Numbered from the stretch's first letter, positions 53,036 through 62,089 are shown. The stretch is 64,000 nucleotides of DNA from Bradyrhizobium sp. sBnM-33 (GCF_032917945.1 NZ_CP136624.1:1426001-1490000), one strand, 5' to 3'. The notes: generated from the letters alone by a model not told the origin. Made by a program: numbers and translations.

Positions 53036-53701
53036 ATGAAATTAAGTGCTGCAGCTTTTGGTATTGCCGCGATAATACTGAGCGCAACCGTTGCGTCCGC
53101 GGACGTTTACATGACCGCAAATTTTTCCGGAGCGATCAATCCGGGCGGCGCCAACGTGAAGGCGCCCTTTAGCGGAAATGGGTTCACTCAAAGTGACCCG
53201 CTCTCGGGAAGCTTCGTGTTCGACAGTTCGCTGATCCCTGCGCCGGGAAGCGGGACTGTGAATGTCTTCTATTCGAATTTCCCTGACATCGCCGCCATTG
53301 CGCCTGCCACAGCCTTCAATCTCACGCTGGATGGGCTCAGCTTCGATCTATCCGACAATATCAACGCGCTTACTTCGGCAGGCATTCAATACAAGAATAG
53401 CGTCTTTAACGGGTTCAACTTTATTACGAATTTCACCTTCCAGGCAAAAGACTATCAATTCCGCATCAACGGAACGGTCATCACCGTCAGGCTGATCGAT
53501 CCCAACACCGGATTTGCGACAGGCGGCAGTTTGATCAATGCCCATATCGACCTGCCTCTGACCAACATCGCTGCCTTCGATCCAAACGCCGTCACGCCAG
53601 GCGTCCCCGAGCCGTCCACCTGGGCCATGATGATCCTCGGCTTCGCCGGCGTCGGGTTCATGGCGTATCGTCGGCGCAACAGGCAGCAGCACGTCGCGTA
53701 G
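53036..53701 (+). CDS. PEPxxWA-CTERM sorted exported protein
   Basis: The 221-residue protein starts at ATG 53036 (GGAG upstream) with a signal peptide ([20 protein letters not shown]). The body is a beta-rich domain ([20 protein letters not shown] and following). The C-terminus is [20 protein letters not shown] and then MAYRRRNRQ, the PEPxxWA sorting motif with membrane helix and basic tail. Such proteins are processed by exosortase and linked to exopolysaccharide. An exosortase is not in the window. Confidence 0.85.
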   Translation: MKLSAAAFGIAAIILSATVASADVYMTANFSGAINPGGANVKAPFSGNGFTQSDPLSGSFVFDSSLIPAPGSGTVNVFYSNFPDIAAIAPATAFNLTLDGLSFDLSDNINALTSAGIQYKNSVFNGFNFITNFTFQAKDYQFRINGTVITVRLIDPNTGFATGGSLINAHIDLPLTNIAAFDPNAVTPGVPEPSTWAMMILGFAGVGFMAYRRRNRQQHVA

Positions 53702-53822
53702 TCTGATCTTCTAGGATCACAGCCAAACGGACCGCGTTCGGGCGGTCTTCGTCGGCTGCCGACGGACGCGGCGGTTTAAGCTGGTCTTCAATTACCCTGG
53801 GGGCTCAATTGCCACGAGCGTA

Positions 53823-53950
53823 GCCCGGGAATTGCTTCTGCGACGTGCCGACGAGCTGAGGCGACCGCTTACATCAACGAGTGGCTGACCTCGCCCGGAC
53901 TGCAGCCTCCGAAGGCGTTGAAGAATTTGGTAGGCGCTCGTGAGAAGTGA
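53823..53950 (+). pseudogene. Frameshifted paralogue of the small 66-residue protein
   Basis: ARELLLRRADEL (53823-53858) in one frame is followed by EATAYINEWLTSPGLQPP and then KALKNLVGAREK in the next frame. Compare ARELLLRRARQMEAASRLNE and WLRSPGMRAPE of the protein encoded at 56966-57166. The two are paralogous and this copy lost a base near 53858. Confidence 0.6.
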
Positions 53951-54155
53951 GGCGCTTCGGTGGCGGCCGCTTTGGCTGTCCGCGTTTTAAAGCTCGTCTA
54001 GGCGTGCGCTTCGCAGCACAGGGCCGGACGGCGGTGGACACACCATGGACCGACCTTGAGCCTGCTCCGCGTGCGGCAACTAATTGCTTGGGTCAGGAAC
54101 CAATGCAGTTATGTTTACTTACTATTCCCTCGACAGCTATTTCCGAGGATCGAAC

Positions 54156-54455
54156 ATGAGAACATCTGCATTGGCTTTTTTCCTGCTGATGGCGATCCCT
54201 CTCTTGCCCAGTCCAGCTACGTCTCAGGGCTTGGAAATTGGTCCTGGCGGAGTTCGTGTCTACGGGCACTGCGATCAGCTGAGGCGTTCCTGCGAGCGCG
54301 GCGAAGGCGGTTGCCGCCGATATCGGGAAACCTGCGAACGGCGGGTTCGACGCGATGGCCTATGTGAAGAATTACGAGCGGCTTGCCTGAACAAGGACAG
54401 GTTGGGCGAACGAGGCGAGGGGAATTGCCGACGGTATCGCGAGACCTGTCGTTGA
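54156..54455 (+). CDS. Secreted Cys-rich protein with a duplicated motif
   Basis: The 99-residue protein from ATG 54156 (GAGG upstream) has a signal peptide (RTSALAFFLLMAIPLLPSPA) and a duplicated unit CxxLRxxC followed by RGEGGCRRYRETC and RGEGNCRRYRETC. The eight or more cysteines would form disulfides in the periplasm. It resembles small proteins of Bradyrhizobium, function unknown. Confidence 0.7.
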   Translation: MRTSALAFFLLMAIPLLPSPATSQGLEIGPGGVRVYGHCDQLRRSCERGEGGCRRYRETCERRVRRDGLCEELRAACLNKDRLGERGEGNCRRYRETCR

Positions 54456-54512
54456 CGTTGTCTTGTCGTCAGGCGCGTAGCAGGTGACCCTTGTCCCGCT
54501 TGAGGATAATGC

Positions 54513-55295
54513 ATGGTTGAGCGTGTCACGCTGATTACCGGTGCATCGGCGGGAATAGGCACCGCGTTGGCGCGCGTCTTCGCATCAAACGGGCATCGAT
54601 TAGCCCTGGTCGACCGACGCGGGGATCGCCTGACGACGTTGGCGAGCGAAATCGTCGCGGCTGGCGGCACGGCGCCGATCTTGATTTGTTGCGACCTTGA
54701 ACACCCCAAGGCCTGCGACAGCATTGCCTCGGCTCTAGCCGCCGAAGGCGTGGAGGTCGAGTTCGTCGTCAACAATGCGGGGTTCGGTCTTTTCGGCTAT
54801 GCGATCGAACTGGATCGGGCAGAGCAGCTCGGCATCATCGCCGTCAACATCGTCGCGCTGACCGATTTGTCGTTGCGGTTTTCCGAGAGCCTGATCCGGC
54901 ATCGTGGCGGCATCCTCAACCTTGGTTCGCTTGCCGGTTTTCTGCCGGGCCCAGGGATGGCGGTGTACTATGCGTCCAAGGCTTATGTCCTGTCATTCAG
55001 CGAGGCGCTGCGCCAGGAGCTCGCTCCACGCGGTGTGTGCGTGACGACGCTCTGTCCCGGTTCGGTGTCGTCGGAATTTCAAACGCGGGCCGGGATTGAA
55101 CCCGGATTCGAGCATGAAATCCTGAACGTTTCGGCATCTGATGTCGCGCAGGCGGGGTATCGCGGATTGATGCAGAATAAACGCGTCGTGCTGCCCGGCC
55201 TCGGCATGAAGATAGTTCCGTTTCTACTGCGGCTGTTTCCGCGCGGGTTTATCCTGGCTGCGATCGGTCGCATTCAGCTACGAAAACGCGGATAA
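54513..55295 (+). CDS. Short-chain dehydrogenase/reductase
   Basis: The 260-residue protein has the cofactor motif LITGASAGIGTALARVFA, NNAGFG (residues about 87-92), and the active site Ser in LGSLAGFL and Tyr-x-x-x-Lys in YYASKAYVLSFSEAL. A positively charged residue after beta-2 (VDRRGDRL) suggests NADP preference. The C-terminal tail is hydrophobic and basic (VPFLLRLFPRGFILAAIGRI), as in membrane-attached SDRs. The substrate is unknown. It stands alone. Confidence 0.88.
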   Translation: MVERVTLITGASAGIGTALARVFASNGHRLALVDRRGDRLTTLASEIVAAGGTAPILICCDLEHPKACDSIASALAAEGVEVEFVVNNAGFGLFGYAIELDRAEQLGIIAVNIVALTDLSLRFSESLIRHRGGILNLGSLAGFLPGPGMAVYYASKAYVLSFSEALRQELAPRGVCVTTLCPGSVSSEFQTRAGIEPGFEHEILNVSASDVAQAGYRGLMQNKRVVLPGLGMKIVPFLLRLFPRGFILAAIGRIQLRKRG

Positions 55296-55375
55296 GGTTA
55301 CGCCGTCCTCGTGGCGCGTTCGGGCCGGCCACCACTGCAGCGGCATTCGCCACGATAGCCACGGGACGTTGGTCG

Positions 55376-55729
55376 CTACGCGGCGGATTTCACAGGCTCG
55401 CACGCCGTGAGCCGGATTTTGCCGGATCGCGTGAAGCGAAAATGCGTTCTCATCGTCCTTCCGTCGTAACCGCGATAGTCCAGTGAAACGCCGTCCTCTT
55501 CCGGCATCAATGCGTCGATCGCGAACGCGTCATTTCCCGCCCTGGCGAGCCGTGGCCGCCAATATCGTTCCATCTCTGATCGACCGTTGAAGCTGCCGCC
55601 CTCGCAGCATTCCACGGTGGCCGCATCGTCGTATAGGTCCAATAGTGCATCGAGGCGCCGCTGCTTACAGGCATCAATCCAATCAACGACAATACCCATT
55701 GCATCGAAACGGTTATTCACATTTGCCAT
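55376..55729 (-). CDS. SnoaL-like/NTF2-fold protein
   Basis: About 117 residues from ATG 55729 (GGGAGG upstream). The sequence DAMGIVVDWIDACKQRRLDA, then LLDLYDDAATVECCEGGSFN and GRSEMERYWRPRLAR is typical of NTF2-fold SnoaL-like proteins. No catalytic residues can be named. A longer frame upstream adds 19 residues without family similarity. Confidence 0.75.
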   Translation of the reverse strand: MANVNNRFDAMGIVVDWIDACKQRRLDALLDLYDDAATVECCEGGSFNGRSEMERYWRPRLARAGNDAFAIDALMPEEDGVSLDYRGYDGRTMRTHFRFTRSGKIRLTACEPVKSAA

Positions 55730-55903
55730 GTCCGGTCCCTCCCGCGGATCACTAACGGCAAAGCGAATGAACACGTTGTGAACCAAACGTTCAGGCGCGG
55801 TTAGGAGGGTTCCGTATATGGAACTACCGGCCGTTCCAAACGCATTTTCGCCAAACTATTATTGGCTCCTGATTGCGGGGCAGGATTTAAATCGGAGTCC
55901 TGC

Positions 55904-56425
55904 ATGCTCAAACAAATCCTCGTTGCGTCTGTCCTTGTTGTAACCGGGTCTATCGCTTCGGAAGCCCGTCCTTCCCGCACCGCTCAAATACCCGAATGCA
56001 ATGTGACCATGCCCTGCGACTTCTCGTTTTCGCAGCCCCGTCGTGAGCGGATCAGTTCTTACACAGCTCAAGCGACCGCACAGAGTTACCGTCGCGAATT
56101 GGCGGACGTGAATGTCGATCGCGGTCAAACTGTCGGCGGTCGTCCGGCCGGTTGTCCCCGCTCGTTCTGCGGCTGCGGTGCGTCTATACGTGTTTTCGGC
56201 CGGATCGTGCCTGGTCTGAATCTCGCATCCAACTGGCTGCGCTTTCCACGGACATCGCCGGCACCCGGAATGGTCGCTGTGCGACGTGGGCACGTTTTCG
56301 TTCTAGAGCGACATGTCGAAGGCGATACGTGGATAGCATACGATGCGAACTCGGGCGGCCACGCAACGAGAATCCATGCGCGCTCGCTGCGCGGCTACAC
56401 GGTTGTTAACCCGCATGCTGCTTAA
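55904..56425 (+). CDS. Secreted hypothetical protein, possibly CHAP-like
   Basis: The 173-residue protein from ATG 55904 (GGAG upstream) has a signal peptide (LKQILVASVLVVTGSIASEA) and a C-terminal domain with RPAGCPRSFCGCGASIRVFG, AVRRGHVFVLERHVEGDTWI and AYDANSGGHATR. The order Cys, then His, then Asn/Asp is compatible with NlpC/CHAP amidases, but the spacing is not decisive. Similar proteins occur in Bradyrhizobium. Confidence 0.55.
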   Translation: MLKQILVASVLVVTGSIASEARPSRTAQIPECNVTMPCDFSFSQPRRERISSYTAQATAQSYRRELADVNVDRGQTVGGRPAGCPRSFCGCGASIRVFGRIVPGLNLASNWLRFPRTSPAPGMVAVRRGHVFVLERHVEGDTWIAYDANSGGHATRIHARSLRGYTVVNPHAA

Positions 56426-56666
56426 AATAACCTAGTCCGTCATACTCGATTGAGCGGCCGCTTTTTTGCCGCCGTGAAGAAGGCGGTCAAGAGGACTGGC
56501 TAGCGAGAAGCGGCTCGCGCCACAGGAACGAAAATCTGCGACCCGCATTGGATCGTGTGTCGCATATCCCCGATGCGACATTGACTGAAAGGACCTCAGC
56601 GCCGCCGCTGGGGCCCTTTCTGCTGATGGCCTGGAACATAGGCTCCGCTGCGAACGTGGAGCGCGT

Positions 56667-56795
56667 TTAAAACGCCCGGCGCCGCGGCGGCGGACCGGCT
56701 TGCGGGTGGCGCGCACGGGTGAGTTCGGAAATAGCGATCACTGCGGCGCCAGCGATGATGGTGATGGCCGCCATCACAAGAAGGGTTGTGAGCAT
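56667..56795 (-). CDS. 42-residue single-helix membrane microprotein
   Basis: ATG 56795 has GGGAG upstream. The protein reads MLTTLLVMAAITIIAGAAVI and then AISELTRARHPQAGPPPRRR, ending AF, then TAA. It has one N-terminal membrane helix and a basic, Pro-rich cytoplasmic tail. The ribosome binding site and the amphipathic layout make it a likely real microprotein. Neighbouring genes are unrelated. Confidence 0.55.
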   Translation of the reverse strand: MLTTLLVMAAITIIAGAAVIAISELTRARHPQAGPPPRRRAF

Positions 56796-56965
56796 GGTTT
56801 GCTCCCGGAAAGTGCCGCTACCACGACACGCCGCGAATCGTGTTCCGGCAAGACGGGCAAACTACGGGCCGCGACTTATTGGCAGCCTGCCGATGAGTCT
56901 GGTGCCGGACAGACGGCGATCCGGCACGGGATTTCAATGGCCCTCGTGAACGAGGGATCACGGGC

Positions 56966-57166
56966 ATGCCAACACGACGGCGCATCAAGCACGAGAAGAC
57001 TTTCGAGGAACGGCTGGCGGAAGAAGCCAAGCGCTTCAGAGAGGCGGCAAGGGAGGCTCAGCCCGGCATGGCCCGGGAACTGCTCTTGCGGCGGGCGCGA
57101 CAGATGGAAGCCGCATCTCGGCTAAACGAGTGGCTTCGCTCGCCCGGCATGAGGGCGCCGGAGTAA
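56966..57166 (+). CDS. 66-residue helical hypothetical protein
   Basis: The protein from ATG 56966 is strongly charged and helical (MPTRRRIKHEKTFEERLAEE, then AKRFREAAREAQPGMARELL) and ends NEWLRSPGMRAPE. A frameshifted paralogue lies at 53.8 kb. Small proteins of this type are common in Bradyrhizobium. Function unknown. Confidence 0.6.
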   Translation: MPTRRRIKHEKTFEERLAEEAKRFREAAREAQPGMARELLLRRARQMEAASRLNEWLRSPGMRAPE

Positions 57167-57267
57167 GGTCATTCGGTTTGGCCTCTCTCTTCCTGTGGCG
57201 GCCGCAACGGACGGCTCAAGGGGAACAGGACGTTCTTGACACGGTTGCCCCGTCAGAGGAGGCCCCC

Positions 57268-57417
57268 ATGACCGAAAAACCCACGCATGAACAGCTTGAG
57301 GAATTGAAAAGGCTCAGCCGAGAGGCCCGCGTCCCCGACCAGTCCGAAATCGTGACCTCGAAGCAAGAGGCCGAAATTCGCATCCGCGACCTGAAGGAAA
57401 AAGCCCGCATCGAATAA
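57268..57417 (+). CDS. DUF3072-like 49-residue protein
   Basis: ATG 57268 has AGAGGAGG upstream. The protein, MTEKPTHEQLEELKRLSREA, then RVPDQSEIVTSKQEAEIRIR, matches the DUF3072 pattern of a short helical protein. Function unknown. Confidence 0.75.
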   Translation: MTEKPTHEQLEELKRLSREARVPDQSEIVTSKQEAEIRIRDLKEKARIE

Positions 57418-57496
57418 GACCAGCCGATTTCGACGGGCTGGTACGCGACACGCTGGTGACGCGACCGGTATCTACCGAATAGGCGGTACCAAAATG

Positions 57497-57523
57497 CAAA
57501 AAAGCCCCGATTGACGGGGCTTT
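57497..57523 (-). terminator. Intrinsic terminator after tRNA-Val
   Basis: On the minus strand AAAGCCCCG and CGGGGCTTT form a 9-bp stem around TCAAT, followed by a T run (six T at 57503-57498). It lies 3 nt after the tRNA CCA end. Confidence 0.88.
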
Positions 57524-57526
57524 GAA

Positions 57527-57601
57527 TGGTGGACGCACAAGGGATCGAACCTTGGACCTCTCCCGTGTGAAGGGAACGCTCTCCCGCTGAGCTATGCGTC
57601 C
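57527..57601 (-). tRNA. tRNA-Val, anticodon CAC
   Basis: The acceptor arm GGACGCA/TGCGTCC, D arm GCTCAGCGGGAGAGC, anticodon stem-loop with CAC in the seven-base loop TTCACAC, and T arm AAGGTTCGATCCCTT are all present, with the CCA encoded. The sequence is 75 nt. Confidence 0.95.
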
Positions 57602-57718
57602 GGGAAATGTGGGCAAGCAATGAGCCCGTCAGAGCCCGCGATTTACGAAGGACGAACCCCTGGTGTCAAGCGATCAGTCAGGACGTAACCTCGCGTTTTC
57701 GCGCGGGAGAGGGGGTAA

Positions 57719-59002
57719 TTACGCGCCCTGCTGACGGGCGCGGGAGGCGTGCGACTGTAGCGCCCGGATGCGCTCGGCCAACGTCCCGCCGCCTTCCGAC
57801 ATGGCGGGGGCGGCACCGGCGACGTCATTGGCGGGCTTGGCCGGCACTTTCGGCACGGCCGGTTCCGCGGCCAGCATGGCCTCGATCGCTGAGTTCGGTC
57901 CCTCGAGCTGCATCGCGAGTTTTGCAACTTCGGCCGCGATGTCGTTGATGCGCTCGCGCAATAGCGCGTTTTCCATCCGCTCGGTCGCCCAGGAGCTTTC
58001 GGCCTGCTGCTGGATCGCGTTGATGTCGCGCTGCAGTTTGGCGCGCTCGTCGCGGGCGATGCGAAGCTGCTCTTCGACTGCCGCTTTCTCGGCGCGCAAT
58101 TTTTCCACGATCGACGACTTGCCGCCGCTGATCGCCGCAATCTCCTCGCGCAGTTCGCGCGCGGCGCGTTCGGCGTTTTCGTTCGCCTGCTTGAGCTGAT
58201 TGTTCTCGTATTCGCGTTCGGCCAGGATCTTGCCTTGCGTCGCCAGCCGCGCTTCGAGGTCGTTGACGCGGTTGCCGAGCATCTCGGCTTCCTTCATCTG
58301 CACGATCAATTGCCGGTCGAGATCGGTGACGCGCTGGCTCAAATTTTCGACACGGCTGCGCGCTTCCATCAGTTCGCGCGTCGCGTGCTCGGAATCGGCG
58401 CGCTCCTGCGCGAGGCGGGCCTGGGTTGCCGAAAATTCCTTCTCGGCATCGCCGACGCGGCCCTTCAGTTCCTCGATCTGCGTGCGCACCGTGACCAACT
58501 CGACCTGGCGGCTGTCCGCCATCATCGACCGGTTGTTCAATTCGTGATTGATCCTGGCGAGTTCGGCCTGCTTGTCGGTCAGCGCCTGTTCGGCATTGCG
58601 CAACAGTTCGGTCTTGGCCGCGAATTCCTCTTCGGTGGCGCGTAGCTGCTCTTTCATCGCCTTCTCGCGCGCTTCGAGCGCGAAGATCGTGGCGTTCTTT
58701 TCGCCGAGCTCGATCTTCATGCGGTTGATCGCATCGCTCTTCTTGCCGAGTTCGGCGAGTTGGCTCGTGGTCTTGTTCTTGAGCTGCTCGACGCTCATTT
58801 CGAGCCGTCGCGCCGACATGGCGAATTCCGCGCGCAACTGATCCTTGTCGGCCTGGATTTCGGCCATCGACAGCGGCGTCGCCGCCTCCAGCCGCCGGGT
58901 CGTCAGCCGCACCGCGCGGTTATGCACCAGCGGCACGATCATCAGGCCGAACAACATCGAGACCAGAAAACCGATCGCCAGATACATGATCGGCTCGATC
59001 AT
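57719..59002 (-). CDS. Membrane-anchored coiled-coil protein
   Basis: The 427-residue protein has one N-terminal membrane helix (about residues 5-27, MYLAIGFLVSMLFGLMIVPL) and then a long coiled coil (residues about 50-370) of heptads rich in Leu, Glu, Gln and Arg. The C-terminal tail is Pro/Ala-rich. The layout is conserved in Bradyrhizobiaceae, but no family function is known. It is followed downstream by the tRNA-Val gene. Confidence 0.75.
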   Translation of the reverse strand: MIEPIMYLAIGFLVSMLFGLMIVPLVHNRAVRLTTRRLEAATPLSMAEIQADKDQLRAEFAMSARRLEMSVEQLKNKTTSQLAELGKKSDAINRMKIELGEKNATIFALEAREKAMKEQLRATEEEFAAKTELLRNAEQALTDKQAELARINHELNNRSMMADSRQVELVTVRTQIEELKGRVGDAEKEFSATQARLAQERADSEHATRELMEARSRVENLSQRVTDLDRQLIVQMKEAEMLGNRVNDLEARLATQGKILAEREYENNQLKQANENAERAARELREEIAAISGGKSSIVEKLRAEKAAVEEQLRIARDERAKLQRDINAIQQQAESSWATERMENALLRERINDIAAEVAKLAMQLEGPNSAIEAMLAAEPAVPKVPAKPANDVAGAAPAMSEGGGTLAERIRALQSHASRARQQGA

Positions 59003-59130
59003 GGATGGTTACTCCACACAGAGAAGGAATCGTTAATAACATTGCCACGCCGGCCCGACCCTGCGCCAGCCCGATGCCGCGTTAACCTGAATCCATCCGG
59101 GAGACTTGGCGTCTATGCTTGAAGATGGGC

Positions 59131-59736
59131 TTAGAACGGGTTCCAGGTCGCGCGCGGGGTGTATTTGAGATACCCGACATTGGCGCCGAGCCTTAAGCCG
59201 ATGCCGGAACGGATCGGCACCAGCACGATGTTGTTGGCGGTCAGCGCGGTCATGCCGAAGCCGCCGACGATGTAGGCGGAGCCGTCGATGCCGACGAAGC
59301 GCTGATAGATCGCGTTGGTGGCGGGCAGGTTGTAGACCAGCGTCATGGTGCGCGCGCCGTCGCCACCCCAGTCGAAGCCGACCGACGGTCCCTGCCAGTA
59401 GACTCTGAGATCGCCGGCATTCTTGGTGTAGAGCGTGCCTTCGCCGTATCGCAGGCCCGCCACAAAAGCGCCTGAGCCCTCTTCGCCCAGCACGTAACCA
59501 TTGGGCAGGCCCCATTGGCTGACCGCGCGCTCGATGACCGACGCCAAGCCGCGCGAGACATTGCCGAAGAATTTGTGCCCAGCCGAGACCAGTTCTTCGG
59601 GCCCGAAGGTCTCGGGACCCGGCTGGCGCTGCGGAGGCGGGTATTGCCCCGGCGGCGGCTGCTGCGCCGAAGCCGGCACGATCCAGCACATCAGCGCGGC
59701 GAACGTCACCGCGGCAAGGCGTGAAGCAAACGTCAT
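59131..59736 (-). CDS. eipA: EipA, envelope integrity protein (DUF1134)
   Basis: The 201-residue protein has a signal peptide (ASRLAAVTFAALMCWIVPAS), a Pro-rich linker (about residues 25-45), and the DUF1134 domain (FGPEELVSAGHKFFGNVSRG, YVLGEEGSGAFVAGLRYGEG, VGFDWGGDGARTMTLVYNLP). In Brucella and Caulobacter it is a periplasmic protein needed for envelope integrity. It is on the same strand as the coiled-coil gene, 128 nt upstream of it. Confidence 0.88.
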   Translation of the reverse strand: MTFASRLAAVTFAALMCWIVPASAQQPPPGQYPPPQRQPGPETFGPEELVSAGHKFFGNVSRGLASVIERAVSQWGLPNGYVLGEEGSGAFVAGLRYGEGTLYTKNAGDLRVYWQGPSVGFDWGGDGARTMTLVYNLPATNAIYQRFVGIDGSAYIVGGFGMTALTANNIVLVPIRSGIGLRLGANVGYLKYTPRATWNPF

Positions 59737-59828
59737 GAAAGAACCCCTGGCATCGAAATTCTGGCCGCCGCCTTAACCTGACGCCAACTGCATGGCTCTA
59801 GGTTGCGCCCAGTGTCCCCTCGACTCGC

Positions 59829-60353
59829 ATGTTATCGGCACCAACTATGACGGCACAACGGCAGGAAAGATACGGTTCACGCCCCCAAATGGCCGTTTTT
59901 GCCTTATTGGCAAGCTTTTTTGTTGTCGTCAGCCTTGATTTTGCCGCGCGCGCTGCAACCACCGAGCGGGTGGTGGTGAACCGCTATTCCGGCCTCGCCA
60001 TCGGAGGCTTCGATCCTGTCGCCTACTTTACGGAATCCATGGCTCTCGAGGGTTTACCCGATTTCGAGGCCCGCGAAGCTGGCGCCGTCTGGCGCTTCCG
60101 CAACGAAGGTAATCGCTCCTCTTTCGTCGCGCATCCGGAAATCTACGGGCCTCAGTTCGGCGGCTATGACCCGGTCGATCTGGGGCGAGGGGTGACCTAT
60201 GCGGGCAATCCGCGATTTTGGGTGATTGCGGGCCAGCGGCTCTATCTGTTCGGCCGCGAGGACAACCGCGATGCGTTCGCCGCCGAGCCGGCGCGCTTCC
60301 TGAAAGACGCCGTCGCGCGCTGGCCGGTGCTGGAGCGAGAGCTGGCGCAGTAG
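59829..60353 (+). CDS. YHS-domain protein
   Basis: The 174-residue protein has an N-terminal membrane anchor or signal (MAVFALLASFFVVVSLDFAA), followed by a YHS-type domain (YSGLAIGGFDPVAYFTESMA, WRFRNEGNRSSFVAHPEIYG) and RLYLFGREDNRDAFAAEPAR. YHS domains sense or bind metals in membrane transport proteins. This is a stand-alone secreted or membrane-anchored version. It ends convergently with CysQ, with an inverted repeat in between. Confidence 0.82.
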   Translation: MLSAPTMTAQRQERYGSRPQMAVFALLASFFVVVSLDFAARAATTERVVVNRYSGLAIGGFDPVAYFTESMALEGLPDFEAREAGAVWRFRNEGNRSSFVAHPEIYGPQFGGYDPVDLGRGVTYAGNPRFWVIAGQRLYLFGREDNRDAFAAEPARFLKDAVARWPVLERELAQ

Positions 60354-60365
60354 ATTACAGACGCC

Positions 60366-60467
60366 GTAGCCCGGGCGAGCGAAGCGACCCCGGGATAAAC
60401 TGGCGATAACGTCTCGTATTCGAGTTGTCTGGCACGGCCCGCGGGTCGCTCCGCTCGCCCGGGCTAC
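60366..60467. repeat. Large palindromic repeat (GTAGCCCGGGCG family) at a convergent gene end
   Basis: GTAGCCCGGGCGAGCGAAGC at the left and CTCCGCTCGCCCGGGCTAC at the right form long arms, with inner CCCGGG-like arms. It separates the YHS and CysQ genes. The cysQ stop codon (60464-60466) lies inside the right arm, so the repeat encodes the last residues of CysQ. Confidence 0.8.
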
Positions 60468-61291
60468 GATTCCATTGCCTTCGGATCGCCCCAAGCGATG
60501 AATTCCGGAACGAGGAAGCCCGTCCGTCCCGTGCCAAATTGCAAGGCCGCGCCGCTTGAATCCGTGATCCTGCCGCCGGCGGCTGCGACGACGGCGTGGC
60601 CCGCGGCTATGTCCCATTCCGAGGTCGGCGACAGCCGGGGATAAATATCGACGGAGCCTTCGGCCACCCGGCCCAATTTGACCGCCGAGCCAAGCTCGCA
60701 CCGTACTGCCCCCGGTCTTGCGGCAATAAAGGCTTCGGTCCTGGCATCGCCATGCGAACGGCTGACCGCCACGGTCCATGGCTGGCCGCGCGGCGGGCAC
60801 GGGCGGGTACGAATCGGCTCAACGAGCGGCTTGCTCGTGCCGAGCGTCAGCCGCTCGGCGCCGCGTCCGACAATGCCGCGCCAGATCAGCCCGAGCGCAG
60901 GTGCGCTGATAATACCAAGCAGCGGCGTCCCCTGGGTCACCAGCGCCAGGTTGACGGTGAATTCGTTGCGGCCGGCGACAAACTCCTTGGTGCCGTCGAG
61001 CGGGTCGATCAGGAAGAAGCTTTCCATATAGGGCAGCGCGGACGTTTGGACGCGCTCCTCCGAGAGCGCAGGTATTTCGGGCACTAGCTGGGCAAGGCCC
61101 TCGGCGATGATTCGGTCGGCCGCCAGATCGGCCTCCGTTACCGGCGAGCCGTCGGTCTTGCCGTCGACCTTCATGGCGGAACGGTTCACGGCAAGGATGG
61201 CGGCGCCGGCCCGAATCACGATCTCGGTCAGCGGTTCGATCAGCGCTGCTGCGGCCTCACGATCGAGCGCCGGCGGACGTGCCTCATTCAT
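60464..61291 (-). CDS. cysQ: 3'(2'),5'-bisphosphate nucleotidase CysQ
   Basis: The 275-residue protein has the inositol-monophosphatase-family metal motifs: SPVTEADLAADR (residues about 50-60), LIDPLDGTKEFVAGRNEFT, and ITDSSGA after SEWDIAAGHAVVAAAGG. It hydrolyses the 3'-phosphate of PAP from sulfate assimilation. The ATG is at 61291. Its last codons lie within an intergenic repeat. Confidence 0.92.
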   Translation of the reverse strand: MNEARPPALDREAAAALIEPLTEIVIRAGAAILAVNRSAMKVDGKTDGSPVTEADLAADRIIAEGLAQLVPEIPALSEERVQTSALPYMESFFLIDPLDGTKEFVAGRNEFTVNLALVTQGTPLLGIISAPALGLIWRGIVGRGAERLTLGTSKPLVEPIRTRPCPPRGQPWTVAVSRSHGDARTEAFIAARPGAVRCELGSAVKLGRVAEGSVDIYPRLSPTSEWDIAAGHAVVAAAGGRITDSSGAALQFGTGRTGFLVPEFIAWGDPKAMES

Positions 61292-61438
61292 GAGCTCGGC
61301 CCATTTGCTGTTCGTCCTGCCTTACCATTGCCGCCCCCTGCTGGCAGCACGGGGCTGCGCAGTGTATCAAACCGATAAGCACGCGTGATTCGTAACGGTC
61401 CGCCCGCAATTTGCGACTCGGCGGCTTTCCAGGAACCC

Positions 61439-62089
61439 ATGATGTCTGGCACTTCCTCTCCCGGTCCGGCTCCCGATACCCTCGAACTTGCGGCGCTGTT
61501 GTGTTCGCGAGTCTGTCACGATCTCATCAGCCCGGTTGGCGCGATCGTCAATGGGCTTGAGGTGCTTGACGACAACCCGAAGCCCGAAGACCGCGATTTC
61601 GCGCTCGATCTGATCCGCAAGAGCGCCAAGACCGCCTCCGCACGGCTGCAGTTCTGCCGCCTGGCGTTTGGCGCTGCGGGATCGGCGGGCGCGCAGATCG
61701 ATCTCGGCGATGCCCAGACCATGGCACGCGGTCACATCGAGGACGGCAAGATTACCATCACCTGGAATCTGCCGCGGCTGTTGCTGCCGAAGAACCGCGT
61801 CAAGCTGCTGTTGAACATGCTGATCATCGCGCAGCAAACGATCCCGCGCGGCGGCACGCTGACGATCGATCCGATCGGCGACGGCGAGACGATGGGTTTT
61901 CGCGTCACGTCTTCGGGCCTCAATGCCCGCGTGCCGCAGAACATCGCCAATCTCGTGAGCGCGAGTTCGACGGCGACCGTCGATGCGCATGCGGTGCAGC
62001 CTTACTATACGCGGTTGTTGGCGCAGGCCTGCGGGCTGAGCGTGACGCTTGCACCCGACGGGGAAAAGGTGCTCGTTACTGCTTCCTGA
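61439..62089 (+). CDS. chpT: ChpT histidine phosphotransferase
   Basis: The 216-residue protein from ATG 61439 (AGGA upstream) has the DHp helix with His27 in CSRVCHDLISPVGAIVNGLE, then the degenerate CA domain (GGTLTIDPIGDGETMGFRVT). It is the dimeric phosphotransferase of the CckA-ChpT-CtrA cell-cycle relay of alphaproteobacteria. The second ATG is at 61442. It lies 192 nt upstream of a CheA kinase gene, a known neighbourhood in this group. Confidence 0.9.
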   Translation: MMSGTSSPGPAPDTLELAALLCSRVCHDLISPVGAIVNGLEVLDDNPKPEDRDFALDLIRKSAKTASARLQFCRLAFGAAGSAGAQIDLGDAQTMARGHIEDGKITITWNLPRLLLPKNRVKLLLNMLIIAQQTIPRGGTLTIDPIGDGETMGFRVTSSGLNARVPQNIANLVSASSTATVDAHAVQPYYTRLLAQACGLSVTLAPDGEKVLVTAS

